22,924 nucleotides of DNA, taken from contig DALTVX010000008.1 of NCBI GenBank assembly GCA_029987395.1, positions 1 to 22,924 on the forward strand, written 5' to 3'. The translations under genes were made by a program, and so were the position numbers. Positions 9,201 to 17,100 of this stretch are shown piece after piece. The stretch is from Methanocorpusculum sp. GTDB taxonomy: Archaea; Halobacteriota; Methanomicrobia; Methanomicrobiales; Methanocorpusculaceae. Position 1 is the first letter of the stretch, and each line of letters opens with the position of its first letter. Below the pieces are notes generated by a model. It ran no database searches. It saw only the letters and a list, made by a program, of their open reading frames with translations, and was not told the DNA's origin.

Positions 9201-9494
9201 TCCGAAGGATACTCACGCGAGGTCATCCGAAGGATCCAGGAGATGAGAAAACAGGCAGGACTCGCCGTTGATGCAAAGATCAAGGCCGAGGTCATCATCG
9301 ATGACGCACGGGTCATGCCGCTCGTTGACAAACAGCATGACGTGATCGAAAGCGAGGTCCGGGCAAGCTGTCTGTTGATCAGGTTGCCGGATGGAAAACC
9401 CTGCGGATGCGGGGTCGCGGAAGAGACGATCCTTGCACAGGACTGGGAGATCGATGATCTCAAAGTTCACATCAGCATCGCCAAGTCGGAATAA
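6294..9494 (+). CDS. ileS: Isoleucine--tRNA ligase, archaeal/eukaryotic type
   Basis: The 1066-residue class I synthetase charges tRNA(Ile) in the cytoplasm. HIGH-equivalent HLGT is at 54-57 (PPYTTGYIHLGTAWNK) and KMSKS at 594-598. The CP1 editing region lies roughly between 190 and 400, with zinc-type cysteine pairs C181/C184 (WCPRCGTAIADAEVEYW) and C395/C398 (CWRCKTPIIYR). The anticodon-binding domain begins around residue 690 and is followed by a long C-terminal extension typical of archaeal enzymes. The GTG start matches where family homology begins and has a GTGAGG upstream. A T8 run (9505-9512) follows the stop. The gene is intact, with nothing anomalous seen. Confidence 0.97.
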   Translation: MKEITDSYVPAVVENDVRQYWKKNDTYRKTRKLHESGTPWLFVDGPPYTTGYIHLGTAWNKILKDSIIRYHSMTGKHIIERAGYDMHGLPIEVKVEEKLGFKNKADIEKYGVAKFIEECREFALTHKDLMSDQFRDLGTWMDFDDPYLTVDKGYIEAAWFTLKRCEEEKMLERGSRVVNWCPRCGTAIADAEVEYWDETDPSIFVKFPIQGKENEYLVIWTTTPWTLPANVAVAVGKDFVYAKCRAIKDGKTEDLWIAKDLAEQILKYGKYQDYSIIETKTGEELNGTKYDSPLASVVPIQAMIEHRVVLADYVAMENTGMVHIAPGHGWDDYLVGMKEGLATVCPVDGNGNFTDEAGVFAGKYVKAPETNQEVIDVLGDAMLAVRKVNHRYGHCWRCKTPIIYRATSQWFLKVKDVKEKMLKEIADDVTWFPEWAGSARFHDWVKEARDWCISRQRYWGIPIPVWVCPVCNKYQVIGRYAELEKLSGQKLNDPHRPYVDDITIPCECGGTMKRIPDIFDVWYDSGIASWATLRFPEKTEDFGKYWPADFILEGHDQTRGWFYSQLALSTMAFGKAPYKSVLMHGFALDADGKKMSKSLGNVIAPEDVAKQFGVDVMRQYILSANAPWDDMRFSLEGVKTNHRMFNVLWNVYKFPLTYMKLDGYAPAAKNGVWDPSVVEDHISEFGREDRWLISRVNSLAEQVTKEMEVCNLHRATRPISTFVLDELSRWYVQLVRPRMWLEEESVSKMQAYDTMYYVMRRLITIFAPFAPHITENMYQNLRCEGDLPSIHMVDWFSGNDNLRDPVLEEEMEIVQRFDEAVSNARQNGKRKGRWPVGSIVVSTDSEKVSNAISAMNDMCCDRANARSVTVVPGIWDRLDWTAIPVMKVIGKQFGRDGPKVKAFIEESNGTELKAALLANGKVMMEKDGFSTELTEEHITFEEKMPENIFSSPIEDGMVYVDVTLTPELESEGYSREVIRRIQEMRKQAGLAVDAKIKAEVIIDDARVMPLVDKQHDVIESEVRASCLLIRLPDGKPCGCGVAEETILAQDWEIDDLKVHISIAKSE

Positions 9495-9504
9495 TTCCAC
9501 ATAC

Positions 9505-9512
9505 TTTTTTTT
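9505..9512 (+). terminator. T-tract terminator of ileS
   Basis: Eight consecutive T residues begin 10 nt after the ileS stop codon and no stem precedes them, the usual archaeal T-tract arrangement. Confidence 0.5.
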
Positions 9513-9584
9513 ATTAGAACTTATTCTGTGTGAAAGAGAATTACTCCATATTCTTTAAGTTTCTATACAAACACAGAAGAAAAA

Positions 9585-9650
9585 ACCAACCGCGCTCGCA
9601 AATCAGATATTTGCTCTCCAACTTGGGTCTATGACCCTCGCTTGAATCTC
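9585..9650 (-). repeat. Hairpin-module repeat fragment
   Basis: Read on the minus strand, this is the same unit as 21954-22024: GATTCAAGCGA, then GGGTC-ATA-GACCC (plus strand 9625-9637), a spacer AAGTTGGAGA, then a GCAAAT...ATTTGC hairpin (9598-9614) and GCGCGGTTGGTTTTTT. It lacks the TCTCAT...TCCAC tail. The flanking bases 9513-9584 and 9651-9710 show no gene. Confidence 0.7.
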
Positions 9651-9710
9651 CACGAATATGATAAGGCAGTGTTATTTGCACATCTAATTAGAGAAGTGTA
9701 TAGCCATATC

Positions 9711-10226
9711 TGGACACATAAGGTTATTTAACCGCGAATCTCCGCGAATTAACGCGAATCGCATTTTCCTTGCGTTCGGGTGCTCTGCTCCGGCTGATGC
9801 GTGCAAACCAAAGGTTTGCGTGCCGCCTCAAATGGGCAAAGCCCATTTGGGCTTCGCCTGCGCAGAATCGCACCCTCTCTTGAAAAATGCTGAGAGAAAA
9901 ACCCGCGTGCGAGTTTTTCTGTTGTTTCATTATTTTTTCGATTACACTAAAAAGAAGTAAATTGAGAAAAAACCGGCACGCCGGTTTTTTCAACAGCATT
10001 TTTCCAGACGGCGTGCGATTCTTGCGTAGGCGATAAGCCGGAGCAGAGCACGACGGCGCAAGAAAAATGCGATTCAAGCGAGGGCTGAAAGCCCGAAGCG
10101 GAGAGCAAACAGAATGTTTGCGAAAGCGTTAATTCGCGGAGGCGTGCAAGCCCAAGGCTTGCGTGCCGCCTCAAGCGGATAAAATCCGCTTGGGCTTATT
10201 CGCGGTTAACTTTCTCATGTGTCCAC
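9711..10226. repeat. Compound imperfect palindrome, about 515 bp, with nested inverted repeats
   Basis: Three nested inverted pairs share a centre near 9942-9969. The outer ends (9711-9739 and 10199-10226) both read GGACACAT then ...TTAACCGCGAAT toward the interior. The middle pair (9756-9798 and 10033-10075) is identical at 36 of 43 aligned positions, including TGCTCTGCTCCGGCT. The inner pair (about 9861-9920 and 9964-10026) shares GAATCGCAC and GAAAAATGCTG. Inside lie covarying hairpin modules, including two 56-nt blocks at 9799-9854 and 10142-10197. No real gene is seen; open frames across it are by-products of the repeat. It could be a MITE-like element or two arrays head to head. Confidence 0.75.
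9966..9991. repeat. Strong hairpin inside the compound palindrome
   Basis: GAAAAAACCGG-CACG-CCGGTTTTTTC is a perfect 11-bp stem with a 4-nt loop. On either strand it looks like a stem followed by a T6 tract, so it could also act as a bidirectional terminator. Confidence 0.6.
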
Positions 10227-10440
10227 ACTCGCAAGTTTATCAACTTGTTCGGCTAAGGCCACCAGTTGCAAGGCAAAGCCTTGCTCACAAGCCTATCGAC
10301 TTGCTCAGCTGAGGTTGTCCGCTTGTTCGCAAAGCTTTGCTTTGCTCCCCACTTCGGACTTTCAGTCCTCGCTTGTTCACAAACCTTCGGTTTGCTCTCC
10401 GACTCGGGTCTACGACCCTCGCTTCGCGTCCAACCCGCCG
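10227..10440. repeat. Hairpin-module array ending in CAACCCGCC
   Basis: Seven short inverted repeats follow one another: CAAGTT/AACTTG (10232-10247), GCAAGGC/GCCTTGC (10268-10284), CAAGCC/GACTTG (about 10288, one mismatch), GCAAAGC/GCTTTGC (10329-10345), GGACT/AGTCC (10356-10368), CAAACC/GGTTTG (about 10380) and GGGTC/GACCC (10406-10418). Most loops are 3-4 nt. The array starts at TGTCCACACTCGCAAG and ends at CAACCCGCC (10431-10439). An open frame spanning it (10219-10461) is not credible as a gene because it merely translates the repeats. Confidence 0.75.
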
Positions 10441-10452
10441 CATAAATCCTAT

Positions 10453-10518
10453 TTCATTTAAACATTATCGGTACTAAAACACTTATCTCATTACGACCTA
10501 TTCTGAACAAAGAAGGGA
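10453..10518 (+). promoter_or_regulatory. Promoter and RBS of the flavodoxin-NUDIX gene
   Basis: A TATA-like CATTTAAACA (about 10455-10464) predicts a start near 10488. AGAAGGGA (10511-10518) is a good Shine-Dalgarno 5 nt before the GTG at 10524. Confidence 0.4.
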
Positions 10519-10523
10519 TACTT

Positions 10524-11516
10524 GTGAGTACAGTTGTCATCTATAAATCAAAATACGGATCCACGAAACAGTATGCCGAATGGATCAGAGAAGAGCTGGG
10601 CGCTGACCTGAAAAATGCCGATGAGGTCAAATTTAAAGACCTTCTGCAGTATGACACCATCATTTACGGAGCTGGTGTTTACATCGGATGTATTGCCGGT
10701 ATCGCGCTGATCTCTGACAATTATGAGCTGCTCAAAGACAAAAAGATCATTGTCTTCGCCGTCGGACTGACCGACCCAGCAGACATAGGAAAATGCAACG
10801 ATCTCATTACCAAAAATTTCTCCTGGGAAATGATGGATGCTATACCGGTCTTTCATCTCCGCGGCGCACTTGATTACAAAAAAATCGGGATCGGCAACAA
10901 ACTGATGATGAAAAGACTGAAGATACAAGAGGCAGATTTTGTAGCGAAAGAGCAGATCCTGCCGTTACTTGAGAGCCTGGGATCATCCAGACCTGCAGAC
11001 ATCACAAAGATCTACGAAAACCCAAGGCTCCTCATCGAAACGAGACGCGTTCATCTGCCAAATGGAAGAGAACGGGACTACCTCTTCGTCCAGCCGGTCA
11101 CTGCGGTCTGTATCCTGCCGGTAGACGAGACCCACGTCCATCTGATCAGGCAGTATCGGGCCGTGATCGATCAATACATCCTGGAGGTCCCCGCAGGCGG
11201 GATGGATAAATCTGATGAAACACCCCTTGAGTGTGCAAAAAGAGAGCTAGCAGAAGAGGCACGGTTCTCGGCAAAGGAGTTCATCCCGCGAGGATATATC
11301 TACTCGACGCCCGGGTTCTGCACAGAAAAACTCTGGCTTTTTGAGGCGCGGGGTCTTGTGTCCTGCGAGGATTGTGCACGAGACGAGGACGAGATCATCG
11401 AGGTCGTCAAAATCAAAAAGAGCGATGTTTTCCAGATGATACACGAGGGGGAGATCGTCGATGCAAAAACCATTGCTCTCCTCACACGGTCACTGGGGAA
11501 ACTTGATAGCCACTGA
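10524..11516 (+). CDS. Fusion of a HemG-like flavodoxin domain and a NUDIX hydrolase (ADP-ribose pyrophosphatase-like)
   Basis: The 330-residue protein joins two domains in one uninterrupted frame. Residues 1 to about 155 are a flavodoxin domain; VVIYKSKYGSTKQYAEWI carries the FMN-phosphate loop, and the domain most resembles the protoporphyrinogen-oxidase/HemG-type flavodoxins. Residues of about 165-330 are a NUDIX domain of the ADP-ribose/ADP-sugar pyrophosphatase type, with box G226-x5-E232-x7-R240-E241-L242-x-E244-E245. The box's last Gly is Arg here (R247), while the metal-binding REx2EE core is intact, so the domain could still be active. An electron-transfer domain covalently linked to a nucleotide-diphosphate hydrolase is unusual. 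It might couple FMN redox state to turnover of oxidised or ADP-ribose-type nucleotides, which is speculation. The GTG start is supported by a nearby Shine-Dalgarno. Confidence 0.85.
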   Translation: MSTVVIYKSKYGSTKQYAEWIREELGADLKNADEVKFKDLLQYDTIIYGAGVYIGCIAGIALISDNYELLKDKKIIVFAVGLTDPADIGKCNDLITKNFSWEMMDAIPVFHLRGALDYKKIGIGNKLMMKRLKIQEADFVAKEQILPLLESLGSSRPADITKIYENPRLLIETRRVHLPNGRERDYLFVQPVTAVCILPVDETHVHLIRQYRAVIDQYILEVPAGGMDKSDETPLECAKRELAEEARFSAKEFIPRGYIYSTPGFCTEKLWLFEARGLVSCEDCARDEDEIIEVVKIKKSDVFQMIHEGEIVDAKTIALLTRSLGKLDSH

Positions 11517-11538
11517 ATAGCAATATCATTTAACAAAT

Positions 11539-12162
11539 ATGAATATGAAAAATGCAGTCAACTATCTGCTCTTTGACCAGAAGCAGTTCTTTGCCGGGGC
11601 ACCAAAAGGTCTCCTGATCCCGGTATTGCTCACCCTTCTATATTCGCTGGTCTCCATCATCTTCATCCTCCCGGGAGATGCTTTGGCCGCGATGATCACT
11701 ATTATCTCTGCGGTGATCGGCATATTCGTTTCATGGGCGGTTGTCGCCGCAATGTTCTTGGTCGGGGTAAAACTCATCGCCCATGCAAAATGCAGCTTTA
11801 AGCAGATGTTCACGGTTATCGGCTATGCTTCTGCGATCCTCGCCATTGGAGCGATCTTGAGCGGGCTCGTTGGACTCATCGGGACGCCCGATCCGCTCGC
11901 AACCCTCGCCCTTCAGGGAGCCGTTCTTTTCTGGTGTATCCCGGTCTGGATCTATGGGATCGCGTCCATAACCGATATTGAGCCAAAAAAAGTCCTCACC
12001 TGCATCATTGTCCCTATCATTGTGATGATAATAGTGACACTGATCTCCTTTGCATCGACACCTCTCGTCATAAATACTATGGATGAGTCGATGGCTTCAA
12101 TGTCACCAGCACGACCAACACCCGGTTCTGGTTCCAGTTCCGGATTTGGCATGATGAGATAA
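11539..12162 (+). CDS. Yip1-family integral membrane protein
   Basis: The 207-residue protein has about five hydrophobic helices (approximate segments: GLLIPVLLTLLYSLVSIIFIL; MITIISAVIGIFVSWAVVAAM; IGYASAILAIGAILSGLVGLI; LQGAVLFWCIPVWIYGIASI; IIVPIIVMIIVTLISF). The layout, with a KQFF segment near the N terminus and an FKQMFTVIGYA motif before the third helix, fits archaeal Yip1-like proteins, whose role is unknown. A Ser/Gly/Pro-rich tail ends in GFGMMR. The gene starts 22 nt after the flavodoxin-NUDIX stop with no clear Shine-Dalgarno, so read-through transcription is likely. A T7 run follows the stop. Confidence 0.75.
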   Translation: MNMKNAVNYLLFDQKQFFAGAPKGLLIPVLLTLLYSLVSIIFILPGDALAAMITIISAVIGIFVSWAVVAAMFLVGVKLIAHAKCSFKQMFTVIGYASAILAIGAILSGLVGLIGTPDPLATLALQGAVLFWCIPVWIYGIASITDIEPKKVLTCIIVPIIVMIIVTLISFASTPLVINTMDESMASMSPARPTPGSGSSSGFGMMR

Positions 12163-12171
12163 CATCAACCC

Positions 12172-12178
12172 TTTTTTT
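12172..12178 (+). terminator. T-tract terminator between convergent genes
   Basis: Seven T residues lie 9 nt after the Yip1-like stop and overlap the stop codon of the convergent membrane-protein gene. Confidence 0.4.
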
Positions 12179-13277
12179 ACAGCATATCTTTGAGATTTTT
12201 ATCCTCGCCGCTTTCCATGAGGATCTCCTGAGCGACGGGGTCAAGAACCAGAAGAAGATTTGGCATAAGGATGTATGCCGGGAATCGGGAGAAGAACTCC
12301 TGCACTATGAGCTTGTTCATAGTAAAAAGCAGGAATTCGCGTTTGAGGTCAGGAAGATCGTCGCGACCAGCTGCATAGGCCTGCGGCAAAAGATCGCCCT
12401 TCAAAACAATGAGATGGCGTTTGTTGAGTACGGCCATCTGTTTTCTGCTCTCGACACCATGGAAATAGCGAAGAAGGAACCCCTGGGTCACAAGTATGAG
12501 TGCAAGAATAAGCGTAAATTCGCCTGGGACAAGGATGACGTCTTGCAGGATCTCGGCAATGGTCATGCCGGGGAAGAACATGGCACCCACGATAATAAAA
12601 CAGGTGATGATACTGAAAAACCCGATATACAGCCCGGTTTTTAGACCGGCAGATGAGGTGTTGATATTTCCTGTTTGAGGTTTTCCCACAAAAAATCCAG
12701 GTGTTCCGGGTTTTGCGGCAGTGATACGGGAATAGAAGAGCAGGATGATCCCGATCTGGACAACAAGCAGAAGAAACAGTGTCCAGTCGATTATACCGAA
12801 ATAATGCATGGTGATGGCACAGAGTAGATCGGATACATAGAGGATGGTGAATCCTTTGACGAGCGGTTTTGTGTTGATAAGGAATGCATTCCAGAATATT
12901 TCTATGAGGGTGAGCGGATTTGTTTTGACGGTCCGAAGAAGGCTGTCAAGGCGGAGAAATTCCCTTGCATATACCCGGAATTTTTTATCGAAGAGGATGA
13001 CGTTTGCATCTGAACCGATCGAGGGGATCATCATGAGAAAAAAGTAGAACATGTAGAGGTAGAAGCTTCCCTGGATCCAGAGCATGAGGAGCCGGCCAAA
13101 AGAACCTGAGGAGAGGCCGAATATGATGATCGAGATGATCAAAAGAGTGAACGGGATAAGGATCAGAAATTTCGAGCGGGATAGACGACGCTTTCCATTC
13201 TCTAGTATCTGGGTGTAATCCTCTTCAACGCGGATCTGCTCTTCGATCCTCGTGATAAACTGCGCCTTCTCATACAT
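12177..13277 (-). CDS. Multi-pass membrane protein of unknown function
   Basis: I do not recognise this 366-residue protein. A charged N terminus (about 35 residues) precedes about six hydrophobic helices: FLILIPFTLLIISIIIFGL (36-54), a second at about 63-86, a pair around 145-190 (ILYVSDLLCAITMHYFGII; LFLLLVVQIGIILLF), and a pair around 215-265 (LYIGFFSIITCFIIVGAMFF; FTLILALILVTQGFLL). A soluble C-terminal region of about 100 residues (HGVESRKQMAVLNKRH onwards) follows. No catalytic motif stands out. It has its own promoter-like TATA box upstream, and there is no recognisable partner gene. Intact length and a convergent arrangement with the Yip1-like gene support a real gene. Confidence 0.75.
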   Translation of the reverse strand: MYEKAQFITRIEEQIRVEEDYTQILENGKRRLSRSKFLILIPFTLLIISIIIFGLSSGSFGRLLMLWIQGSFYLYMFYFFLMMIPSIGSDANVILFDKKFRVYAREFLRLDSLLRTVKTNPLTLIEIFWNAFLINTKPLVKGFTILYVSDLLCAITMHYFGIIDWTLFLLLVVQIGIILLFYSRITAAKPGTPGFFVGKPQTGNINTSSAGLKTGLYIGFFSIITCFIIVGAMFFPGMTIAEILQDVILVPGEFTLILALILVTQGFLLRYFHGVESRKQMAVLNKRHLIVLKGDLLPQAYAAGRDDLPDLKREFLLFTMNKLIVQEFFSRFPAYILMPNLLLVLDPVAQEILMESGEDKNLKDML

Positions 13278-13325
13278 GGATTTCGTAGTGTGTATGAGTG
13301 AGCTAGGGATAATCCTGTTGATGGA

Positions 13326-13338
13326 ATAAAAATATATG
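13326..13338 (-). promoter_or_regulatory. TATA box of the membrane-protein gene
   Basis: CATATATTTTTAT on the minus strand lies 49-61 nt before the ATG at 13277 and predicts a start near 13305. It abuts the end motif (GGCGGGTTG, 13339-13347) of the neighbouring repeat array. Confidence 0.5.
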
Positions 13339-13350
13339 GGCGGGTTGGAG

Positions 13351-13490
13351 CGGGCTGCCCTGTAAGGGCGGCCTTAGCTGAGCAAGTCATGAACGTAGTG
13401 AAATGAACTTGCGAGCGAAGCGGGCTGCCCTGTAAGGGCGGCCTTAGCTGAGCAAGTCATGAACGTAGTGAAATGAACTTGCGAGCGAAG
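13351..13490. repeat. Exact tandem duplication, 2 x 70 bp
   Basis: Bases 13351-13420 and 13421-13490 are identical. Each unit starts CGGGCTGCCCTGTAAGGGCG and ends GAACTTGCGAGCGAAG, and contains two hairpins (GCCCT-GTA-AGGGC and an AAGTCAT...ATGAACTT pair). Perfect identity indicates recent duplication or ongoing homogenisation. Confidence 0.95.
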
Positions 13491-13630
13491 GGGACGACCT
13501 TAGCCGAGGCGGGGTGGGCTCATTGAGCACGCCCTCAGCCGAACAAGCCGATAGGCTTGTGAGCAAGGCTTTGCCTTGCGATCAAGTCGGTAGAAATACG
13601 AGCGGGCAGATGTTTAGAATGGGTGAGGGG

Positions 13631-13720
13631 GATGTGCTCGCATGGTTCACGGTCAAGGGGGACGTGCTTGCACGGTTCACGGTCAAGGGGGATGTGCTTG
13701 CACGGTTCACGGTCAAGGGG
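13631..13720. repeat. Tandem minisatellite, 3 x 30 bp
   Basis: Three units (13631-13660, 13661-13690, 13691-13720) follow GAYGTGCTYGCAYGG then TTCACGGTCAAGGGG. Units differ only at three C/T positions. One frame would translate to DVLARFTVKG repeats, but nothing else supports a coding region. Confidence 0.95.
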
Positions 13721-13849
13721 AATGGAAGACGGGGGCCTTTAGGTCCCCATGTCAAGTAAGTCGATAGACTTGCGAGTGTGGGGGGAGTTGTGGGTGTACA
13801 TTTTCGCAAGGCACTTGCTAACTCTTCTTCACTCTCCCTCATTCGTGAT

Positions 13850-13927
13850 CGCAAGGCAAAGCCTTGATCGCAAGTTTCTTTCGAAAACTTGCTCGGCTAA
13901 GCTCGTATGCGTTGCATTCAACCCGCC
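13850..13927. repeat. Short hairpin-module array ending in CAACCCGCC
   Basis: Two modules, CAAGGC-AAA-GCCTTG (13852-13866) and GCAAGTTT/AAACTTGC (13870-13892), lead to the end motif CAACCCGCC (13919-13927). The end motif abuts the long inverted repeat that starts at 13925. Confidence 0.65.
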
Positions 13928-14077
13928 ATCACACGAAATTCACGAAAACACGACGAAAACACGAAAATGAAAAAATTAGTTGAACTGGATACATTTCGTA
14001 CCCTTCCCCGTCCCCCAACACAAAAAATCACAAAAATCAACGAAATGCACGAAAAGGGGGACAGGGACGGAGGGGGG
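13925..14077. repeat. Left copy of the long inverted repeat around the PLD-helicase/methylase operon
   Basis: Three blocks of this copy recur inverted and in matching order at 22087-22289: CACACGAAATTCACGAAAA with following CGAAAACACGAAAAT (13930-13969), TACCCTTCCCCGTCCCCC (about 13999-14016), and CGAAATGCACGAAAAGGGGG followed by ACAGGGACGGA (14041-14071). Bases 14078-14172 contain nothing else recognisable. Confidence 0.8.
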
Positions 14078-14172
14078 AAATCTATTAAACCCTCACCTAA
14101 CTTCCACCCCATCGGCTCCTTCATCACCTTGAATCTTTGCGCATCACTTGAATCAGTGTGAATTTTTGTCTT

Positions 14173-17100
14173 TCACATATCTTCAATGGTTTTTATTTCA
14201 TCTTGAGTTAATTGATACAGTCCATATACTAGTTCGTCAATTTTGTTATCAATTATTATTCTCTCTTTTTCATTTTTTGTGTTCATCATTTGATTATATA
14301 GTGACAAATAGGGTTTTTGGTCATTAGGATCAAGTTTTGGTATTGAAATTAAGTTCAAAAAACCTTTACCTTTTCCACCGGTTAAATTTGCATCTGTGAG
14401 AAGTAATTTATTAAATATTTTTGAATTAAGTATACATATTAGATATTCGAGGGATTCACCGGTGATGATATAACATTTATTATTGACAAAAATACCCTCT
14501 TCAACCTTACATGCATTCATTATATCACTAATTTCCCTATAGGCTATTTTGTTCTTATAAAATTCCTCCCAATATGTTGCACCCCAACGTTGTAATGCAT
14601 ACCATTCATAACGAATACCAGTTTCAGATTCATTTCTTGCCGAAAGTTTTGGCTTATATTTTAATAAGTGGTTATATACCGCAGGATATTGTTTTTGAAA
14701 TTCTTTTTCGGCAATTTCAGATGAGCCAGTTATCGTTGGATCATTTTGTAATGGGAAATGCCATGGTATAAATAAAAGCCACAAATCCCGATTATCATAG
14801 CCATATCTCTTGACATCTTGGCCTTGCAAAATAGGTCGTATGATTTCAGCAGATTTTGGATCTTCTGCAATGAGTTCATCCTTCTTTTTTCCGTCGATAA
14901 TAAATGCCTCATTATATCCTGTTAAAATACCACGATAAATCTGTATATCCCAATCTTTTAACGGAGTCCCAATTTTTTTAATTTTCTCTTTGATTTCACG
15001 TTCTTCAAGAGATAAAACTACCCAACTACCTTTATCGTTAAAAGATTGATATGTGGCTACCTCCTCAATATATTCGCTCATATTTTCAGAGCAGTCATCT
15101 ATAATTTTGCATACACAAGTTTCTTTTTGATTTGCTGATTTGCTGAATAAAAGAATATTTACCTTAACCATCGCATCTTTAAATACATTTTTCCCTGCAA
15201 AATCGAGCAGCACCAATGGATTTGTATTTTTTGCGAAGAAGGCTCTCAATTTATTTCCGAATCCAGATCTCATCCATGTATTACTGGTAATAAATCCCAA
15301 TGTCCCATTGTTTCGAAGCAGTCTGTACCCCTTCTCATAGAATAAACCGTAGATATCACCGGTAGCATCATGCGTATCGTATCCCATATCACCATAATTT
15401 TTCTTATCCTCTTTATCCAATTTCTGTAACGAATGATACGGTGGATTTCCAATAACACAATCAAAGCCTGGATTCTCACGTGCAAATACCTCTGAGAAAT
15501 ACAACTCCCAGAGGAAAAACGGTTTTGAATGTTTGTCTTTTAAGCTCTTCAGTTTAGATTGAAGTTTTGGATTATTTGAGCTAGATGCTCCATCCTCAAG
15601 TATCTCCCACTCTTTAGCCGAGAGTTTTTCACAAAGGTCATTCTTTTTGCGTTTGTCCTGTTCGTTAAAGTAGCTTTTTTGAAGCAACTGATATTCTGTC
15701 ATTCCCCTCTGGAATTTTTTCACTGAAGCAACATAATTAGCATCAAGTGTTGGAGAAATGTCTTTTTTGGGATTTGAAAGGATTTTTGTCATTTCCTCTT
15801 TGAGTTTTTTGATTTCTCTTTCAATTATGCTTGATCTCTCAGACTCGGCCCCCAAGTCAAAACTAGAACGCTCATTATTTAACACCTCGATTCTATCCTC
15901 GATTTCCTGTTTTCGTGGGTTGGCGAAATTTAGATTTTTCAAGAAGGTTTCACGATCAAAAATCTGAATGCCTTCATATTTATCTATGAGCGAGTTGCCA
16001 ACCATGATCTTCTGATCAAGATTTGGCAAAGGCTGGATCTCATCAGTATTATCTTCATCCACAATAAGAGATAACCAGAATCTTAGCTTGGAAATATCCA
16101 CAGCCGATGACTCAATATCCACCCCATACAGAGAATGTTCTATTGCCTCACGTTTTAAATTATATGCCGAACGTTCCTTGCTCTCTCTTCCAGTTTTAAA
16201 ACAGACGGTTAGAGCATTTCTTGCTTTGACGATTTCATTCATCATCCCTACTGGGAATGCCCCTGATCCAACTGCCGGGTCTGCAACTTTGATGTTCCGT
16301 AAAAGGGTGTCTAGTTCATCAGCACGTTCTACTATGCTCGAAGGAATGAATATACCAATATCAACACTCTTACCACATGTCGCTTCTCTTGATTGATATA
16401 GTGTAGCAGCGTACATTTCATTGCCTTTTTGAATCAGCAATTTCAGGTCGGCATATGGTGCGTCAGTGTTTTTTGATAAATACTGTATCAACGACTCCTG
16501 ACAGATATAATGCACAATATATCTTGGTGTATAAAATGCGCCTTTTGCCTTCCTGTCACCCTTGTTTAGCAATCTTTCAAAGACCTTCCCCAACATCTCT
16601 GGATCAACTGCGACCTCTCGCTCAAGAGGCTCATCTTCTTTGACCGTAAAATTATACCTTTCAAAGGTGTCAACGATGATCGTCTTGAAAATATCATTAT
16701 CTAATTTGATGTGTGTTTTTGACCAATTATAATTCTTCATTGGCTCAAAAAGACCACCATTCAGGAATGGCAGTCTGATATCAAATTTAGAACTATAATC
16801 GTTATTTCCTCTTCTGTCAATAGCAAGACCGTCATAAAATAGTGGTTCTAACACATCATCGAAGAAATTTTGGTATTTTATGATCTTTCCCTCAAAGAGT
16901 TGTTTCATAAAGTCCTTAGGACCCGAACCCCAATCAGCATCAACCTTAACACCAAGCCATCCTTTCTTTTGTAGGAAATATAAAAAGACGATCTGACCCA
17001 AAAGTTTCTTGGAAAAATCCTCTACTTTTATATCCTTCGTCAAAAACTCGTCGCGGACTTCACTATCAGTTTTTAGGGCACTCTCGAGTGATTTGTTAAG

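Larger units (their letters stand above)
13339..13790. repeat. Hairpin-module array with two internal tandem repeats
   Basis: The array begins with GGCGGGTTG (the CAACCCGCC end motif inverted) and ends with CTTGCGAGTGTGG (about 13769-13781), mirroring the array at 10227-10440. Modules include GCCCT/AGGGC (twice), CAAGCC/GGCTTG (13544-13559), GCAAGGC/GCCTTGC (13563-13579) and AAGTC/GACTT (13758-13771). It contains an exact 70-bp tandem duplication and a three-unit 30-bp repeat, listed separately. No gene is supported. Confidence 0.75.

Noticed and set aside
9585..10440. CRISPR array
   Set aside because: The repeated hairpins are spaced irregularly, the 'repeats' vary while the linkers are constant, and no cas gene is nearby.
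10219..10461. 80-codon open frame across a hairpin array
   Set aside because: It only translates the repeat modules, and similar frames arise at each array. It has no RBS, promoter or recognisable domain.
13514..13759. 81-codon frame with DVLARFTVKG repeats
   Set aside because: The amino-acid repeat is simply the 30-bp minisatellite. The rest is array sequence with no coding support.
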